Source of the DNA: Tubiluchus corallicola
Taxonomy: Eukaryota > Priapulida > Priapulimorpha > Priapulimorphida > Tubiluchidae
Direction of reading: 5' to 3'
Length of the DNA: 22,500 nt
NCBI GenBank assembly: GCA_030141605.1
Contig: JAQGDQ010001098.1
Location: 1-22,500 of the forward strand
Under the pieces are notes generated by a model. That model had not been told where the DNA came from. It saw nothing but the letters and a program-made list of their open reading frames with translations, and made no database searches. Positions 9,338 to 20,331 of this stretch are shown piece after piece (the stretch's first letter is position 1; each line of letters opens with the position of its first letter). A program made the translations under genes and the position numbers.

Positions 9338-10019
9338 ATGAAACGGTTACGTATTTTTGAAGCATTTCTTGCAACTATATGTTGTTCAGTTTTACCCAGT
9401 GAATCAACAAGTAATAACCGAACCGAAATACGCATGGGATTTTTAAACCAAATTAACGATCCAAGCAACTTCTTTCCCTTTGGTGTCGAACAAGTTGGGC
9501 CCGGTGTTGACATTGCAATTGAAGATGTAGAAAAGCAACTTAACATAAAATACAACGTGTCAAAATTCTTTTGGGATGGGAATTGCAACCCAGTTCAAGC
9601 CACTGGCGGTCTGGCACATCTTTCCTATGTTGACAAAGCCGATGTCATTATCGGACCACCCTGTTCAGACGATGTTAAAGCAGCCGCAGATCTGGCCACG
9701 CATGTGAACTTACCGATCCTGACTGGAGTTGGACCTTTGGTGAAGGCCTTTCATCAGTACCCAACCCTGTCACGTCTGTCTTTCAACGTGGAAGGTGGCA
9801 TGTCGCGCTTTGCGTTGTTGATGTTGGAACATTTCAAATGGTACCATATTGCCATTATACATCTAGATAGCAACGTCTTCATGAGATACGTGGCCCTGGC
9901 TTTTAAGGAGGCCATTAATGAGGACACAAGATTCGTAAGAGTTTACGGTCTTTACTACTTAGCTAAGAGAAAACATCTTCTAAAACAGCTACTACTGAAA
10001 GCCAGCGAACATGCGAGAG
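9338..10019 (+). CDS. Natriuretic-peptide-receptor-like guanylate cyclase, exon 1 (ligand-binding domain)
   Basis: 227 codons plus one base, ending at donor AGAG|GTATAT. The start at 9338 is chosen because MKRLRIFEAFLATICCSVLP is a good signal peptide; a longer in-frame start at 9158 would precede the promoter-like block. The mature part matches the type I periplasmic-binding fold (ANF receptor) of NPR-type receptors. IRMGFLNQIND is the first beta strand, GPGVDIAIEDVEKQL the following helix, WDGNCN and IIGPPCSDDV carry conserved Cys and the GP(x)C turn, ATHVNLPILTGVG and YPTLSRLSF precede FALLMLEHFKWYHIAIIH. NRT and NVS sequons fit an extracellular location. Family role: an extracellular ligand-binding half that drives intracellular cGMP synthesis. 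The transmembrane, kinase-homology and cyclase parts are not in the window. An orphan or NPR-C-like receptor lacking cyclase is equally possible. Confidence 0.9.
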
Positions 10020-10202
10020 GTATATCTAATAACATCATTTTCCAGTAAAATCAAGTAATGAATTTCTGTACATTAGTAAACTTCTTGGCTATAACGAAAG
10101 GATGCAACACTAGAATCTGTAATTAATATCACTAATTAAGACTGTTCATTAAAAACAATTAACGTTGTTCTTTTGTTCTTCCAACCTATCACAGCCATCC
10201 AT
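10020..10202 (+). other. Start of receptor intron 1
   Basis: The donor GTATAT at 10020 is followed by AT-rich sequence. The intron continues to the acceptor at 12784-12785 and is filled mainly by the two tandem arrays listed next. Confidence 0.6.
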
Positions 10203-10276
<74 letters not shown>

Positions 10277-10349
10277 TAATAATAACAATAATAATAATCA
10301 TAATAATGGTAATAATAATAATAATAATAATAGTAATAATAATAATAAC

Positions 10350-10392
<43 letters not shown>

Positions 10393-10412
10393 GTAGTAGT
10401 AATAATAATAAT
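10203..10412. repeat. (AAT)n microsatellite, interrupted
   Basis: About 70 AAT units with scattered AAC, CAT, GGT and AGT interruptions, ending in a short (AGT)n patch near 10391-10400. The poly-Asn, poly-Ile and poly-Tyr frames over it are artefacts. Confidence 0.96.
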
Positions 10413-10811
10413 TTACTAGATAATTAAATGCATTAACATTAAAATGGAAAAGTGCATTTAACATACATAAATGCTAACACACAAACGCATTTAAAGCAGA
10501 CCTAAATACATACATTACCCATTGAGAAACTCGTTGCCTACATATGGATTAGCAAACAAATTAATATAAAAATATCGTAAGCTAACATTACCTATAACAG
10601 GCCAACTACAACTAATAAGCCTGCGTACACATTCAACTAACTAACTAACTAACTAAGCCAATATTATAATGCATATAATTATGTAAAAATCACTAGGAAT
10701 CAGCCCAAAAATCATAACTTTATGCCTATTATTAGATTTCAGATTTTTTTTAGAAACTTATTACATTTCATTTAAAGGCTTTTTTGTAAAGGTAAGTTTT
10801 AAGAAAAGATT
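10413..10811. other. Intron 1 between the AAT and 28-bp arrays
   Basis: AT-rich sequence with a short (AACT)n run at about 10634-10656. No exon or mobile element is recognised. Confidence 0.45.
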
Positions 10812-12511
10812 TCAACAGTAGTCATTTTACATGCATGAATCAACAATAGTCATTTCACACGCATGAATCAACAATAGTCATTTTACATGCATGAATCAAC
10901 AATAGTCATTTTACATGCATGAATCAACAATAGTCATTTTACATGCACGAATCAACGATAGTCATTTTACATGCATGAATCAACAATAGTCATTTTACAT
11001 GCACGAATCAACGATAGTCATTTTACATGCATGAATCAACAATAGTCATTTTACATGCATGAATCAACAATAGTCATTTTACATGCATGAATCAACAATA
11101 GTCATTTTACATGCATGAATCAACAATAGTCATTTTACATGCATGAATCAACAATAGTCATTTTACATGCATGAATCAACAATAGTCATTTTACATGCAT
11201 GAATCAACAATAGTCATTTTACATGCATGAATCAACAATAGTCATTTTACGTGCATGAATCAACAATAGTCATTTTACGTGCATGAATCAACAATAGTCA
11301 TTTTACATGCATGAATCAACAATAGTCATTTTACATGCATGAATCAACAACAGTCATTTACATGCACGAATCAACAACAGTCATTTTACATGCATGAATC
11401 AACAATAGTCATTTTACATGCATGAATCAACAATAGTCATTTTACATGCATGAATCAACAACAGTCATTTACATGCACGAATCAACAACAGTCATTTTAC
11501 ATGCACGAATCAACAACAGTCATTTTACATGCATGAATCAACAACAGTCATTTTACGTGCATGAATCAACAACAGTCATTTTACATGCATGAATCAACAA
11601 CAGTCATTTTACATGCATGAATCAACAACAGTCATTTACATGCACGAATCAACAACAGTCATTTTACATGCATGAATCAACAATAGTCATTTTACATGCA
11701 TGAATCAACAATAGTCATTTTACATGCATGAATCAACAACAGTCATTTACATGCACGAATCAACAACAGTCATTTTACATGCATGAATCAACAACAGTCA
11801 TTTTACGTGCATGAATCAACAACAGTCATTTTACATGCATGAATCAACAACAGTCATTTACATGCACGAATCAACAACAGTCATTTTACATGCATGAATC
11901 AACAACAGTCATTTTACGTGCATGAATCAACAACAGTCATTTTACATGCATGAATCAACGATAGTCATTTTACATGCATGAATCAACAATAGTCATTTTA
12001 CATGCATGAATCAACAATAGTCATTTTACGTGCATGAATCAACAATAGTCATTTTACATGCATGAATCAACAATAGTCATTTTACATGCATGAATCAACA
12101 ATAGTCATTTTACATGCATGAATCAACAATAGTCATTTTACATGCATGAATCAACAACAGTCATTTACATGCATGAATCAACAACAGTCATTTTACATGC
12201 ATGAATCAACAATAGTCATTTTACATGCATGAATCAACAATAGTCATTTTACATGCATGAATCAACAACAGTCATTTACATGCACGAATCAACAATAGTC
12301 ATTTTACGTGCATGAATCAACAACAGTCATTTTACATGCATGAATCAACAACAGTCATTTTACATGCATGAATCAACAATAGTCATTTTACATGCATGAA
12401 TCAACAATAGTCATTTTACATGCATGAATCAACAACAGTCATTTACATGCATGAATCAACAACAGTCATTTTACATGCATGAATCAACAATAGTCATTTT
12501 ACATGCATGAA
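10812..12511. repeat. 28-bp satellite array, about 60 copies, with higher-order structure
   Basis: The unit is CATGCATGAATCAACAATAG followed by TCATTTTA, repeated without spacers for 1.7 kb in receptor intron 1. Variant sites are CATG/CACG/CGTG, CAATAG/CAACAG and a one-base-shorter CATTTA form. The short form appears at 11355, 11466, 11633, 11744, 11855, 12162, 12273 and 12440: spacings of 111, 167, 111, 111, 307, 111 and 167, that is, four, six or eleven units minus one base. This shows amplification of multi-unit blocks. No spacers are present, so it is not CRISPR-like. Confidence 0.97.
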
Positions 12512-12665
12512 TTGGTAAATCGTTCCATAATTTTGGTGATGCTGCCCCAATACTGTGAGATTGCTGTGGCTGCAGTTTAAAGCAGTACAAGTGTCGTTGA
12601 AATAATTGATCTAAGATTACGATTCCATGTTTGTGGAATTTCAATTGGATTACTGCATTATGTAA
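12508..12665 (-). mobile_element. Probable CR1/L2-like retrotransposon C-terminal remnant
   Basis: The minus-strand frame contains HSIGAASPKLWNDLP, close to the AAPKLWNSLP signature near the C-terminus of many CR1, L2 and Rex-like reverse transcriptases. Other parts (FHKHGIVILDQLFQRHLYCF) are not recognisable. The 28-bp array begins immediately after this motif on the same strand. The call rests mainly on one motif. Confidence 0.4.
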
Positions 12666-12785
12666 CACTGGATGTATCTTATACGTATTTACTTGTTACG
12701 TGAATCCACAGTCTTCTTACCATTGCCCACACGTCTATATTAATTCCGTCTCACAAATTTTCATGTTTTGTTTCTTTTCATGCAG

Positions 12786-12929
12786 TCATTTACCTTATAA
12801 CTACTGAAGAAGACGTCAGAACCTTAATGCTGTACGCGCATGCGCACGGGATGACTAACGGTGATTACGTCTTCATCACAGTAGAAGTGTTCCGCAGTTA
12901 TGCAATAGGAAGAAAGTTTTGGCAGAAAG
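12786..12929 (+). CDS. Receptor exon 2 (ANF-receptor domain), left-arm copy
   Basis: Acceptor CATGCAG (12779-12785), donor AAAG|GTTGGG (12930). It begins with two bases completing the Val codon split from exon 1, giving HARVIYLITTEEDVRTL, and continues LMLYAHAHGMTNGDYVFITV. This matches the region of NPR-type receptors that reads MLxAHxxGMTNGDYVF, a highly characteristic stretch. It ends in phase 1 (FWQK then G). The frame is open and continuous with exons 1 and 3. The copy in the right arm differs by one residue, Glu to Asp (GAA at 12809-12811 against GAT). Confidence 0.93.
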
Positions 12930-13607
12930 GTTGGGTTAACAATTTAACACTCATTGTCACTGTTGGCACACTAGCAGTCCCATTGAGTCATTGTTACTGA
13001 ATTTTCTACACAAACTGAAAATTTAATAACATTTACAGGGCAAATGTCCATTGGCGTGTCAAAACCTTAGGACGCCCTAAGCTGATATTTCTGTTCCACC
13101 CATCTCTATTGCGAATTTATGGTTATTTATGTAATGAGCTAATTAATAATTACCTGTGGTGTATTAGAAACACTATTAAAATTGTTTCTCAGTGGTCATT
13201 ATTAATTACATGTATTTGCATAGCACTTATAATCCAATAGGCTGCTTGTTGTGTTATACCTCGCACTTATATGTGGGACGTATATGAGAAGACATGCTCA
13301 GTAACTGCCTGTAGTGTGTTATAAAAAGCGTTCTTTACATGAATATGAAAGTATACACTTTTTTCGAGGAGAATCAGAATATTTTGTAAAATGTGACGCC
13401 CCTCAAACTTTGGCGCCTAGGCTATAACCTAGTTAGCCTATTGGTTAATACGTACCTGTTAAAATATCACAAAAATTTAGACCAAATTAAATTCGTGTAA
13501 TGTCATTACACTCACAGGTATGTCAAAAGGGAAATATCTAGCTTTTCTTTCTTTCTAACATGGCTAGCTGCATGATGAGCACAAGCTAACTCAAATTGAT
13601 TAACTAG
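12930..13607 (+). other. Receptor intron 2 (left arm)
   Basis: 678 bases between donor GTTGGG and acceptor TTAACTAG. No embedded feature is recognised. Confidence 0.7.
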
Positions 13608-13756
13608 GTGATGAAAATGACGCAGCAGCAAGACAAGCATACGAATCATTAATGATCATCGCGATTGCTGACCCGTCTAGTCCAGAATGGGACAAATTCA
13701 CGGAGGAGGTGGAAAGGAGAGCACTCAGAGACTACAATTATACGTGGCCAACAAAA
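13608..13756 (+). CDS. Receptor exon 3 (ANF-receptor domain), left-arm copy
   Basis: Acceptor AACTAG (13602-13607), donor AAAA|GTATGT (13757). With the base carried over from exon 2 it reads GDENDAAARQAYESLMIIAI, ADPSSPEWDKF, TEEVERRAL, RDYNYTWPTK. This matches the membrane-proximal part of the NPR ligand domain (AAYQALLTITL...PEF..FS..V...A...YNYT), with an N-glycosylation sequon NYT. It ends in phase 0, which fits exon 4, found only on the minus strand at 17132-17000. The right-arm copy is identical at the protein level. Confidence 0.93.
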
Positions 13757-15117
13757 GTATGTAGGCTTACTTAGCAAAAGAACTAATATAATTAAATTAT
13801 CTTTATTCATCATGTTATTTCAGACTAGTGGTACATACCAAATGCCATGTAAAAACAAGTATAGATAAACTGATGAAAAACATAAACCATTCAGATTAAC
13901 GACATTTAATCTACGCATGCGTAAGAATCAAAGTTAATAGTACGTATCCATAAAAAACAGAATTAAACTTAGAGTCGTAAATGATAATATAAAACTAGCT
14001 TAAATCATAGTCCAGTCATAGTTGTTTTCATAAAATAGAATTACACTTCGCCTTTTGGTGTTTTTCAGCGCTACGATAGGATTTCTTGGCTTGTATATAT
14101 TTTAGCAGTCCTTAAATACAAGAAAACAGGCGCCCGAAGTAGGTTTTAGAAAAAAATTCCTTAAAAATTATGTTACTTTATGGCAATTTTATGCATATAT
14201 CGTACTCGCGTTGAAATGATTTTTTTTGTTTGCCTCCATTTTAAACCTCCCACCATGCTGTTCCGACCGCGCCATTACATGACGTCATATACGCACAAAG
14301 TAAATCAGGGGAAGAAAAGGAAATGTTAAATTATGTCCCAAAAAACTTTCCATGCAAAGTTATATTACTTGAAAGACGTAGGTAACGAGAAAAAAATTGC
14401 TAATAATTTAAAATGTTTTCACCAATTGGTAAATTGCCGTTGACTCACTTCCAGGGTGCAACACCCACTAGCTAAAAAACGTATTTTCAAACATATTGAA
14501 GAGGTACAGTAATGTAAAATTTTACTTAGTTAGCGACGTTTAAACTTTACTCAGTGTTATCTAAACTTGTTTCAAATGACCTGTCCTCAAAATGACTGCG
14601 ACTAGCTTAAATTTACAAGTTTCATACAGCGTTACGCAAGCCCTGTATGCAAAAAGGAGGTGTATAAGTGGTGTAAAATTTCAAGACGAACTTTTAAAGC
14701 TTCATGTAAGTGGAGGGTTTTCTTGTGTTTTAAATTAAGCAGAGACGTTCACCTGCTTGGTGTCCAATTTAACACAAGTGGAAATGGATTTGTTTTTTGA
14801 CAAATTTAGATAGTGCGGACAGAAAGTCTAAAATAGAGTTACTTTGGCTTGACAGATGTCTGGCACATTGCTAATAGAATCCTAAATTGCAGTAAAACTG
14901 CCTTCCAATGATTGTTACAAAAATTGACAAAACCAAACTGCTTGCCGAATTTTTTGGTGTGAATTCTGTCACCAAAGAGGACGGTCAGCAATTTCCTTTC
15001 CACCTCAGACCTATTCTTGAATTTCTGGATCTTTGTATTACACTGTACACGTGAAATGTTACTCAAATCATCACACTTCTGGACCTAAAGCATTCTAACA
15101 TAAAGTAATTCTGCCGT
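13757..15117 (+). other. Receptor intron 3, unique part (left arm)
   Basis: No next receptor exon is found here on the plus strand. A 75-codon antisense frame (14839-15066) occurs also in the right arm with one Lys/Arg change. It has no recognisable motif or splice logic and is probably chance. A palindrome CTACGCATGCGTAAG lies near 13912-13926. Confidence 0.55.
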
Positions 15118-15649
15118 CTGTCTATCTACTACTACTACCTGTCTACCTACCGAGCTACCTGCCTGCCTACCTCCCTACCTACCTAACTACCTGCCTGCCT
15201 GCCTACCTACCCACCTATCTGCCTACCTACCTCCCTACCTACCTACCTACCTTCTTGCCTACCTACCTACCTACCTACCTACCTACCCACCTACCTACCT
15301 ACCTACCCACCTACCTACCTACCTACCCACCTACCTACCTACCTACCCACCTACCCACCTACCTACCTACCTACCTACCTACCTACCTACCTACCTACCT
15401 ACCTACTTACTTACTTACCTACCTACCTATCTACTACCTGTCTACCTTCCTACCTACCTGCCTTCCTACCTACTTACCTACCTACCTGCCAGCCTGCCTA
15501 CCTACCCTCCTATCAACCTACCTACCTACTTAACTACCTACCTACCTACCTACCTACCTACCTACCTACCTACCTACCTACCTACCTACCTACCTACCTA
15601 CCTGCCTACATACATACCTACCTACCTACTTACCTACCTACCCTACTCA
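15118..15649. repeat. (CTAC)n array, left arm
   Basis: About 530 bases of CTAC tetranucleotide with scattered CTGC, CCAC, CTTA and CTAT variants. The variants recur in the same order in the right-arm GTAG array, so the array was part of the duplication. The poly-(PTYL) translation is an artefact. Confidence 0.97.
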
Positions 15650-16192
15650 CCAAACCTGAAAGATGAAGCATGGTCTTGAGAACTGTTTCTTTTTGTAGTT
15701 TCTACTTATGTAAGTGCATTAAATTCTTCTTCTTCGTCACTTTATGTCACACATTCTCACCAAACCTTGAAAGATGAAGCATGGTCTTGAGAACTGTTTC
15801 TTTTTGTAGTTTCTACTTATGTAAGTGCATTAAATTTTTCTTCTTCGTCACTTTATGTCACACATTCTCACCAAACCTTGAAAGATGAAGCATGGTCATG
15901 AGAACTGTTTCTTTTTGTAGTTTCTACTTATGTAAGTGCATTAAATTTTTCTTCTTCGTCACTTTATGTCACACATTCTCACCAAACCTTGAAAGATGAA
16001 GCATGGTCTTGAGAACTGTTTCTTTTTGTAGTTTCTACTTATGTAAGTGCATTAAATTCTTCTTCTTCGTCACTTTATGTCACACATTCTCACCAAGGCT
16101 TGAAAGATGAAGCATGGTCATGAGAACTGTTTCTTTTTGTAGTTTCTACTTATGTAAGTGCATTAAATTCTTCTTGTTCGTCACTTTATGTC
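15644..16192 (+). repeat. 111-bp satellite, five copies, plus orientation
   Basis: The unit contains AAGATGAAGCATGGTC, GAGAACTGTTTCTTTTTG, TAGTTTCTACTTATG, TAAGTGCATTAAATT and CACTTTATGTCACACATTC. GATGAAGCATGG recurs at about 15662, 15773, 15884, 15995 and 16106, an exact 111-bp period. The first copy has CAAACCTGAAAG where later ones have CAAACCTTGAAAG. The array abuts the inner end of the left arm. The same unit occurs in opposite orientation from 20585. Confidence 0.96.
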
Positions 16193-16999
16193 AAGACATA
16201 TTTTTTAGTTTGCCGCAGAACATTTTGTTCTTTCCATTTCATATCAACACGTTCTTTCCACACGTGTTTTAGTTGACGATCTTTGACGACCTTGGCCAAA
16301 ATTGTCTTTAAACTGTTCATAGGAAAAACGTTGAAATTTGACAGCCAGAAACTGAATGCCTGACATTGTAAATTCCATTCGTGTGTTCACTGCCCACTGA
16401 GCAACTGTCTCAAACGAAATGCTTATTTTAGATAACCGTGCACGATTGATTGGTAATAGTTAATTATTAACAGCGTGTTTTACAAGTCAAATACATTCTG
16501 TTTTGTCACACTTTGCTGCATAATTTTCATTTAAAACATACCCTTCACATGCATTCCCTGAAGTGAAATAAACTACTGTTAGATTTTCACTCTCTTAGTC
16601 ATTCAAGGTGGTATCTTTGACGTTGATCATATTCAACATCCACTTGTCTTGTGTTGGTGCCATGGCCACTTTTTGGCAATGTCAGCTCACATTTTGTGTT
16701 AAAACACTGAAAGTCAGTGCGTTTTCACATAGTCGGCAATTATAACACGTTGTGCATGTATTAATATTAAAATAAACAAGCTAGAAGTCAGGGTCACGTA
16801 AAGTTTATATTCTGTCAAGCAAGGTTGATTCACTTACGGTACATTGGCATGCATAATGAGACCCATATAAATAAAATTGTAATACTTTGAAGTTCGAAGC
16901 TTTGATAGGGTAATGTGCTATTTTTGAAAAGCATGAGTTAAGAAAACGGGTTTTAGTTATTGTTTATTATTAGTATTATTTCATTCAAATAGCTGATAC
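16193..16999. other. Spacer between arms, left part: no exon recognised
   Basis: AT-rich unique sequence. On the minus strand it is the intron following exon 4, and the next receptor exon (expected to start in phase 1 with a VTG-type motif) was searched for by eye and not found. A 44-codon minus-strand frame (16186-16320) ends inside the last satellite unit and is not recognised. Confidence 0.5.
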
Positions 17000-17132
17000 C
17001 TGAAAAACTGGAGTTCCAAAGTTTCTGAGCCACAGCTAGTCCGTCTAATTGTTTTCCTTCGTCTAGAAGATTCTTTACTGAGAGGGCATGCATTAGTACA
17101 GCATCGTAGTAACAACCCACAAAATAGTAAAC
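17000..17132 (-). CDS. Receptor exon 4 (ANF-receptor domain), inverted
   Basis: On the minus strand, acceptor ATTTTTCAG (17141-17133) opens VYYFVGCYYDAVLMHALSVK, then NLLDEGKQLDG, LAVAQKLWNSSFS, ending G|GTATCA in phase 1. This matches the NPR-type sequence FVGAFHDAVLLYALALN...LAEG...MWNRSFQG immediately C-terminal to exon 3. Its phase-0 start fits the end of exons 3 and 3'. It lies in order and in frame downstream of exons 2' and 3' on the minus strand, 2.4 kb from exon 3'. It is on the wrong strand to be spliced to exons 1-3 at 9338-13756. No plus-strand copy is in the window. Confidence 0.88.
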
Positions 17133-17569
17133 CTGAAAAATTAGGGTTCAAACGGGTTTCTGAGGTTAAGGTCACAACAATCAATTCGATTATTGGTCCA
17201 GCAATTAGTTATGATTAATCATTTTAATCGTTTCACTGCACAGAAAAGCTTTTTTCAACTCCAACTAGTTTCTTTACCTAAGTACATGGGATTAAAAGTT
17301 TCTCTGTTTATTTTGCTAACACCACCCAACGAAACCCTTTACCTTTGCAAATCAGAAAACTTGTTAACAATAAATATACACAGCTGATCTAAAAATCTCA
17401 TCATTTTGAGCACTAAGACAGTATAGATGGATTACCCAATGAAACATAAATAAATAAATAAGTTACCTACCTACCTATCTGTGTTTATTTATCCTTCTTA
17501 ATATTGGCTAAGGGTATTTATTTATTTACTTATTTTTATTTGTTTATTTATTTATTCATGTATTTAGGT
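17133..17569. other. Spacer between arms, right part (intron 3' on the minus strand)
   Basis: AT-rich. It holds a short (AAAT)n run at about 17445-17460, a mini CCTA run at about 17465-17479 and a TTTA-rich patch at about 17515-17560. No coding sequence is recognised. Confidence 0.5.
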
Positions 17570-18146
17570 AGGTATTTGGGTGAGTAGGTAGGTAGATATG
17601 TAGGTAGGTAAGTAGGTAGGTAGGTATGTATGTAGGCAGGTAGGTAGGTAGGTAGGTAGGTAGGTAGGTAGGTAGGTAGGTAGGTAGGTAGGTAGGTAGG
17701 TAGGTAGGTAGGTAGGTAGGTAGGTAAGTAGGTAGGTAGGTTGATAGGAGGGTAGGTAGGCAGGCTGGCAGGTAGGTAGGTAAGTAGGTAGGCAGGCAGG
17801 TAGGTAGGAAGGTAGACAGGTAGTAGATATGTAGGTAGGTAAGTAAGTAAGTAGGTAGGTAGGTAGGTAGGTAGGTAGGTAGGTAGGTAGGTAGGTAGGT
17901 AGGTGGGTAGGTGGGTAGGTAGGTAGGTAGGTGGGTAGGTAGGTAGGTAGGTGGGTAGGTAGGTAGGTAGGTGGGTAGGTAGGTAGGTAGGTAGGTAGGT
18001 AGGCAAGAAGGTAGGTAGGTAGGTAGGGAGGTAGGTAGGCAGATAGGTGGGTAGGTAGGCAGGCAGGCAGGTAGTTAGGTAGGTAGGGAGGTAGGCAGGC
18101 AGGTAGCTCGGTAGGTAGGCAGATAGTAGTAGTAGATAGACAGACG
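17570..18146. repeat. (GTAG)n array, right arm
   Basis: Reverse complement of the left-arm CTAC array with the same order of variant units in most of its length, a little longer overall. With the left array it forms two long complementary tetranucleotide tracts about 1.9 kb apart. Confidence 0.96.
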
Positions 18147-19504
18147 GCAGAATTACTTTATGTTAGAATGCTTTAGGTCCAGAAGTGTGATGATTTGAGT
18201 AACATTTCACGTGTACAGTGTAATACAAAGATCCAGAAATTCAAGAATAGGTCTGAGGTGGAAAGGAAATTGCTGACCGTCCTCTTTGGTGACAGAATTC
18301 ACACCAAAAAATTCGGCAAGCAGTTTGGTTTTGTCAATTTTTGTAACAATCATTGGCGAGCAGTTTTACTGCAATTTAGGATTCTATTAGCAATGTGCCA
18401 GACCTCTGTCAAGCCAAAGTAACTCTATTTTAGACTTTCTGTCCGCACTATCCAAATTTGTCAAAAAACAAATCCATTTCCACATGTGTTAAATTGGACA
18501 CCAAGCAGGTGAACGTCTCTGCTTAATTTAAAACACAAGAAAACCCTCCACTTACATGAAGCTTAAAAAGTTCGTCTTGAAATTTTACACCACTTATACA
18601 CCTCCTTATTGCATACAGGGCTTGCGTAACGCTGTATGAAACTTGTAAATTTAAGCTAGTCGCAGTCATTTTGAGGACAGGTCATTTGAAACAAGTTTAG
18701 ATAACACTGAGTAAAGTTTAAACGTCGCTAACTAAGTAAAATTTTACATTACTGTACCTCTTCAATATGTTTGAAAATACGTTTTTTAGCTAGTGGGTGT
18801 TGCACCCTGGAAGTGAGTCAACGGCAATTTACCAATTGGTGAAAACATTTTAAATTATTAGCAATTTTTTTCTCGTTACCTACGTCTTTCAAGTAATATA
18901 CTTTGCATGGAAAGTTTTTTGGGACATAATTTAACATTTCCTTTTCTTCCCCTGATTTACTTTGTGCGTATATGACGTCATGTAATGGCGCGGTCGGAAC
19001 AGCATGGTGGGAGGTTTAAAATGGAGGCAAACAAAAAAATCATTTCAACGCGAGTACGATATATGCATAAAATTGCCATAAAGTAACATAATTTTTAAGG
19101 AATTTTTTTCTAAAACCCACTTCGGGCGCCTGTTTTCTTGTATTTAAGGACTGCTAAAATATATACAAGCCAAGAAATCCTATCGTAGCGCTGAAAAACA
19201 CCAAAAGGCGAAGTGTAATTCTATTTTATGAAAACAACTATGACTGGACTATGATTTAAGCTAGTTTTATATTATCATTTACGACTCTAAGTTTAATTCT
19301 GTTTTTTTTATGGATACGTACTATTAACTTTGATTCTTACGCATGCGTAGATTAAATGTCGTTAATCTGAATGGTTTATGTTTTTCATCAGTTTATCTAT
19401 ACTTGTTTTTACATGGCATTTGGTATGTACCACTAGTCTGAAATAACATGATGAATAAAGATAATTTAATTATATTAGTTCTTTTGCTAAGTAAGCCTAC
19501 ATAC
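18147..19504 (-). other. Receptor intron 3', unique part (right arm)
   Basis: Mirror of 13757-15117 with a few substitutions and one-base indels, for example AAGTATATT here on the minus strand against AAGTTATATT on the left. No additional exon is seen. Confidence 0.6.
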
Positions 19505-19653
19505 TTTTGTTGGCCACGTATAATTGTAGTCTCTGAGTGCTCTCCTTTCCACCTCCTCCGTGAATTTGTCCCATTCTGGACTAGACGGGTCAGCAATCGC
19601 GATGATCATTAATGATTCGTATGCTTGTCTTGCTGCTGCGTCATTTTCATCAC
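19505..19653 (-). CDS. Receptor exon 3', inverted copy
   Basis: Same 149 bases as exon 3, with identical translation (GDENDAAARQAYESL to RDYNYTWPTK) and the same acceptor and donor, on the minus strand. It joins in frame to exon 2' upstream and exon 4 downstream, so the minus strand carries three consecutive compatible exons. No exon 1 copy lies upstream on this strand within the window; only satellite is present from 20585 to 22500. Confidence 0.92.
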
Positions 19654-20331
19654 CTAGTTAATCAATTTGAGTTAGCTTGTGCTCATCATGCAGCTAGCCA
19701 TGTTAGAAAGAAAGAAAAGCTAGATATTTCCCTTTTGACATACCTGTGAGTGTAATGACATTACACGAATTTAATTTGGTCTAAATTTTTGTGATATTTT
19801 AACAGGTACGTATTAACCAATAGGCTAACTAGGTTATAGCCTAGGCGCCAAAGTTTGAGGGGCGTCACATTTTACAAAATATTCTGATTCTCCTCGAAAA
19901 AAGTGTATACTTTCATATTCATGTAAAGAACGCTTTTTATAACACACTACAGGCAGTTACTGAGCATGTCTTCTCATATACGTCCCACATATAAGTGCGA
20001 GGTATAACACAACAAGCAGCCTATTGGATTATAAGTGCTATGCAAATACATGTAATTAATAATGACCACTGAGAAACAATTTTAATAGTGTTTCTAATAC
20101 ACCACAGGTAATTATTAATTAGCTCATTACATAAATAACCATAAATTCGCAATAGAGATGGGTGGAACAGAAATATCAGCTTAGGGCGTCCTAAGGTTTT
20201 GACACGCCATTGGACATTTGCCCTGTAAATGTTATTAAATTTTCAGTTTGTGTAGAAAATTCAGTAACAATGACTCAATGGGACTGCTAGTGTGCCAACA
20301 GTGACAATGAGTGTTAAATTGTTAACCCAAC
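19654..20331 (-). other. Receptor intron 2' (right arm)
   Basis: Mirror of intron 2 with the same length (678 bases) and rare substitutions. Confidence 0.7.

Larger units (their letters stand above)
12677..15651 (+). repeat. Left arm of large inverted duplication
   Basis: From TCTTATACGTATTTAC (12677) to CTACTCACC (15643-15651) this segment is repeated in reverse complement at about 17579-20584. The first 1.1 kb align base for base (paired coordinates sum to 33261), and about a dozen substitutions and a few one-base indels were noticed over the 2.4 kb of unique sequence. The arm carries receptor exons 2 and 3, the introns around them and the CTAC array. The duplication is therefore of gene sequence and is not a transposon terminal repeat. 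Confidence 0.95.

Noticed and set aside
10812-12511. CRISPR array
   Set aside because: The 28-bp units are contiguous with no spacers, in an intron of an animal gene.
12831-12846. NRF-1-like site CGCGCATGCGCA in exon 2
   Set aside because: It encodes part of the conserved AHAHG stretch of the receptor; the match is probably a by-product of codon choice.
14839-15066. 75-codon frame, duplicated at 18195-18422
   Set aside because: It is duplicated because the whole arm is; it is antisense to the receptor intron, has no recognised motif, and differs by a single Lys/Arg change that says nothing about selection.
16186-16320. 44-codon minus-strand frame ending in the satellite
   Set aside because: Short, stop codon within the satellite unit, no resemblance to the expected receptor exon 5 or to any family known to me.
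15255-18006. PTYL-repeat proteins over the CTAC and GTAG arrays
   Set aside because: A four-base repeat gives a four-residue repeat in any open frame; no coding evidence.
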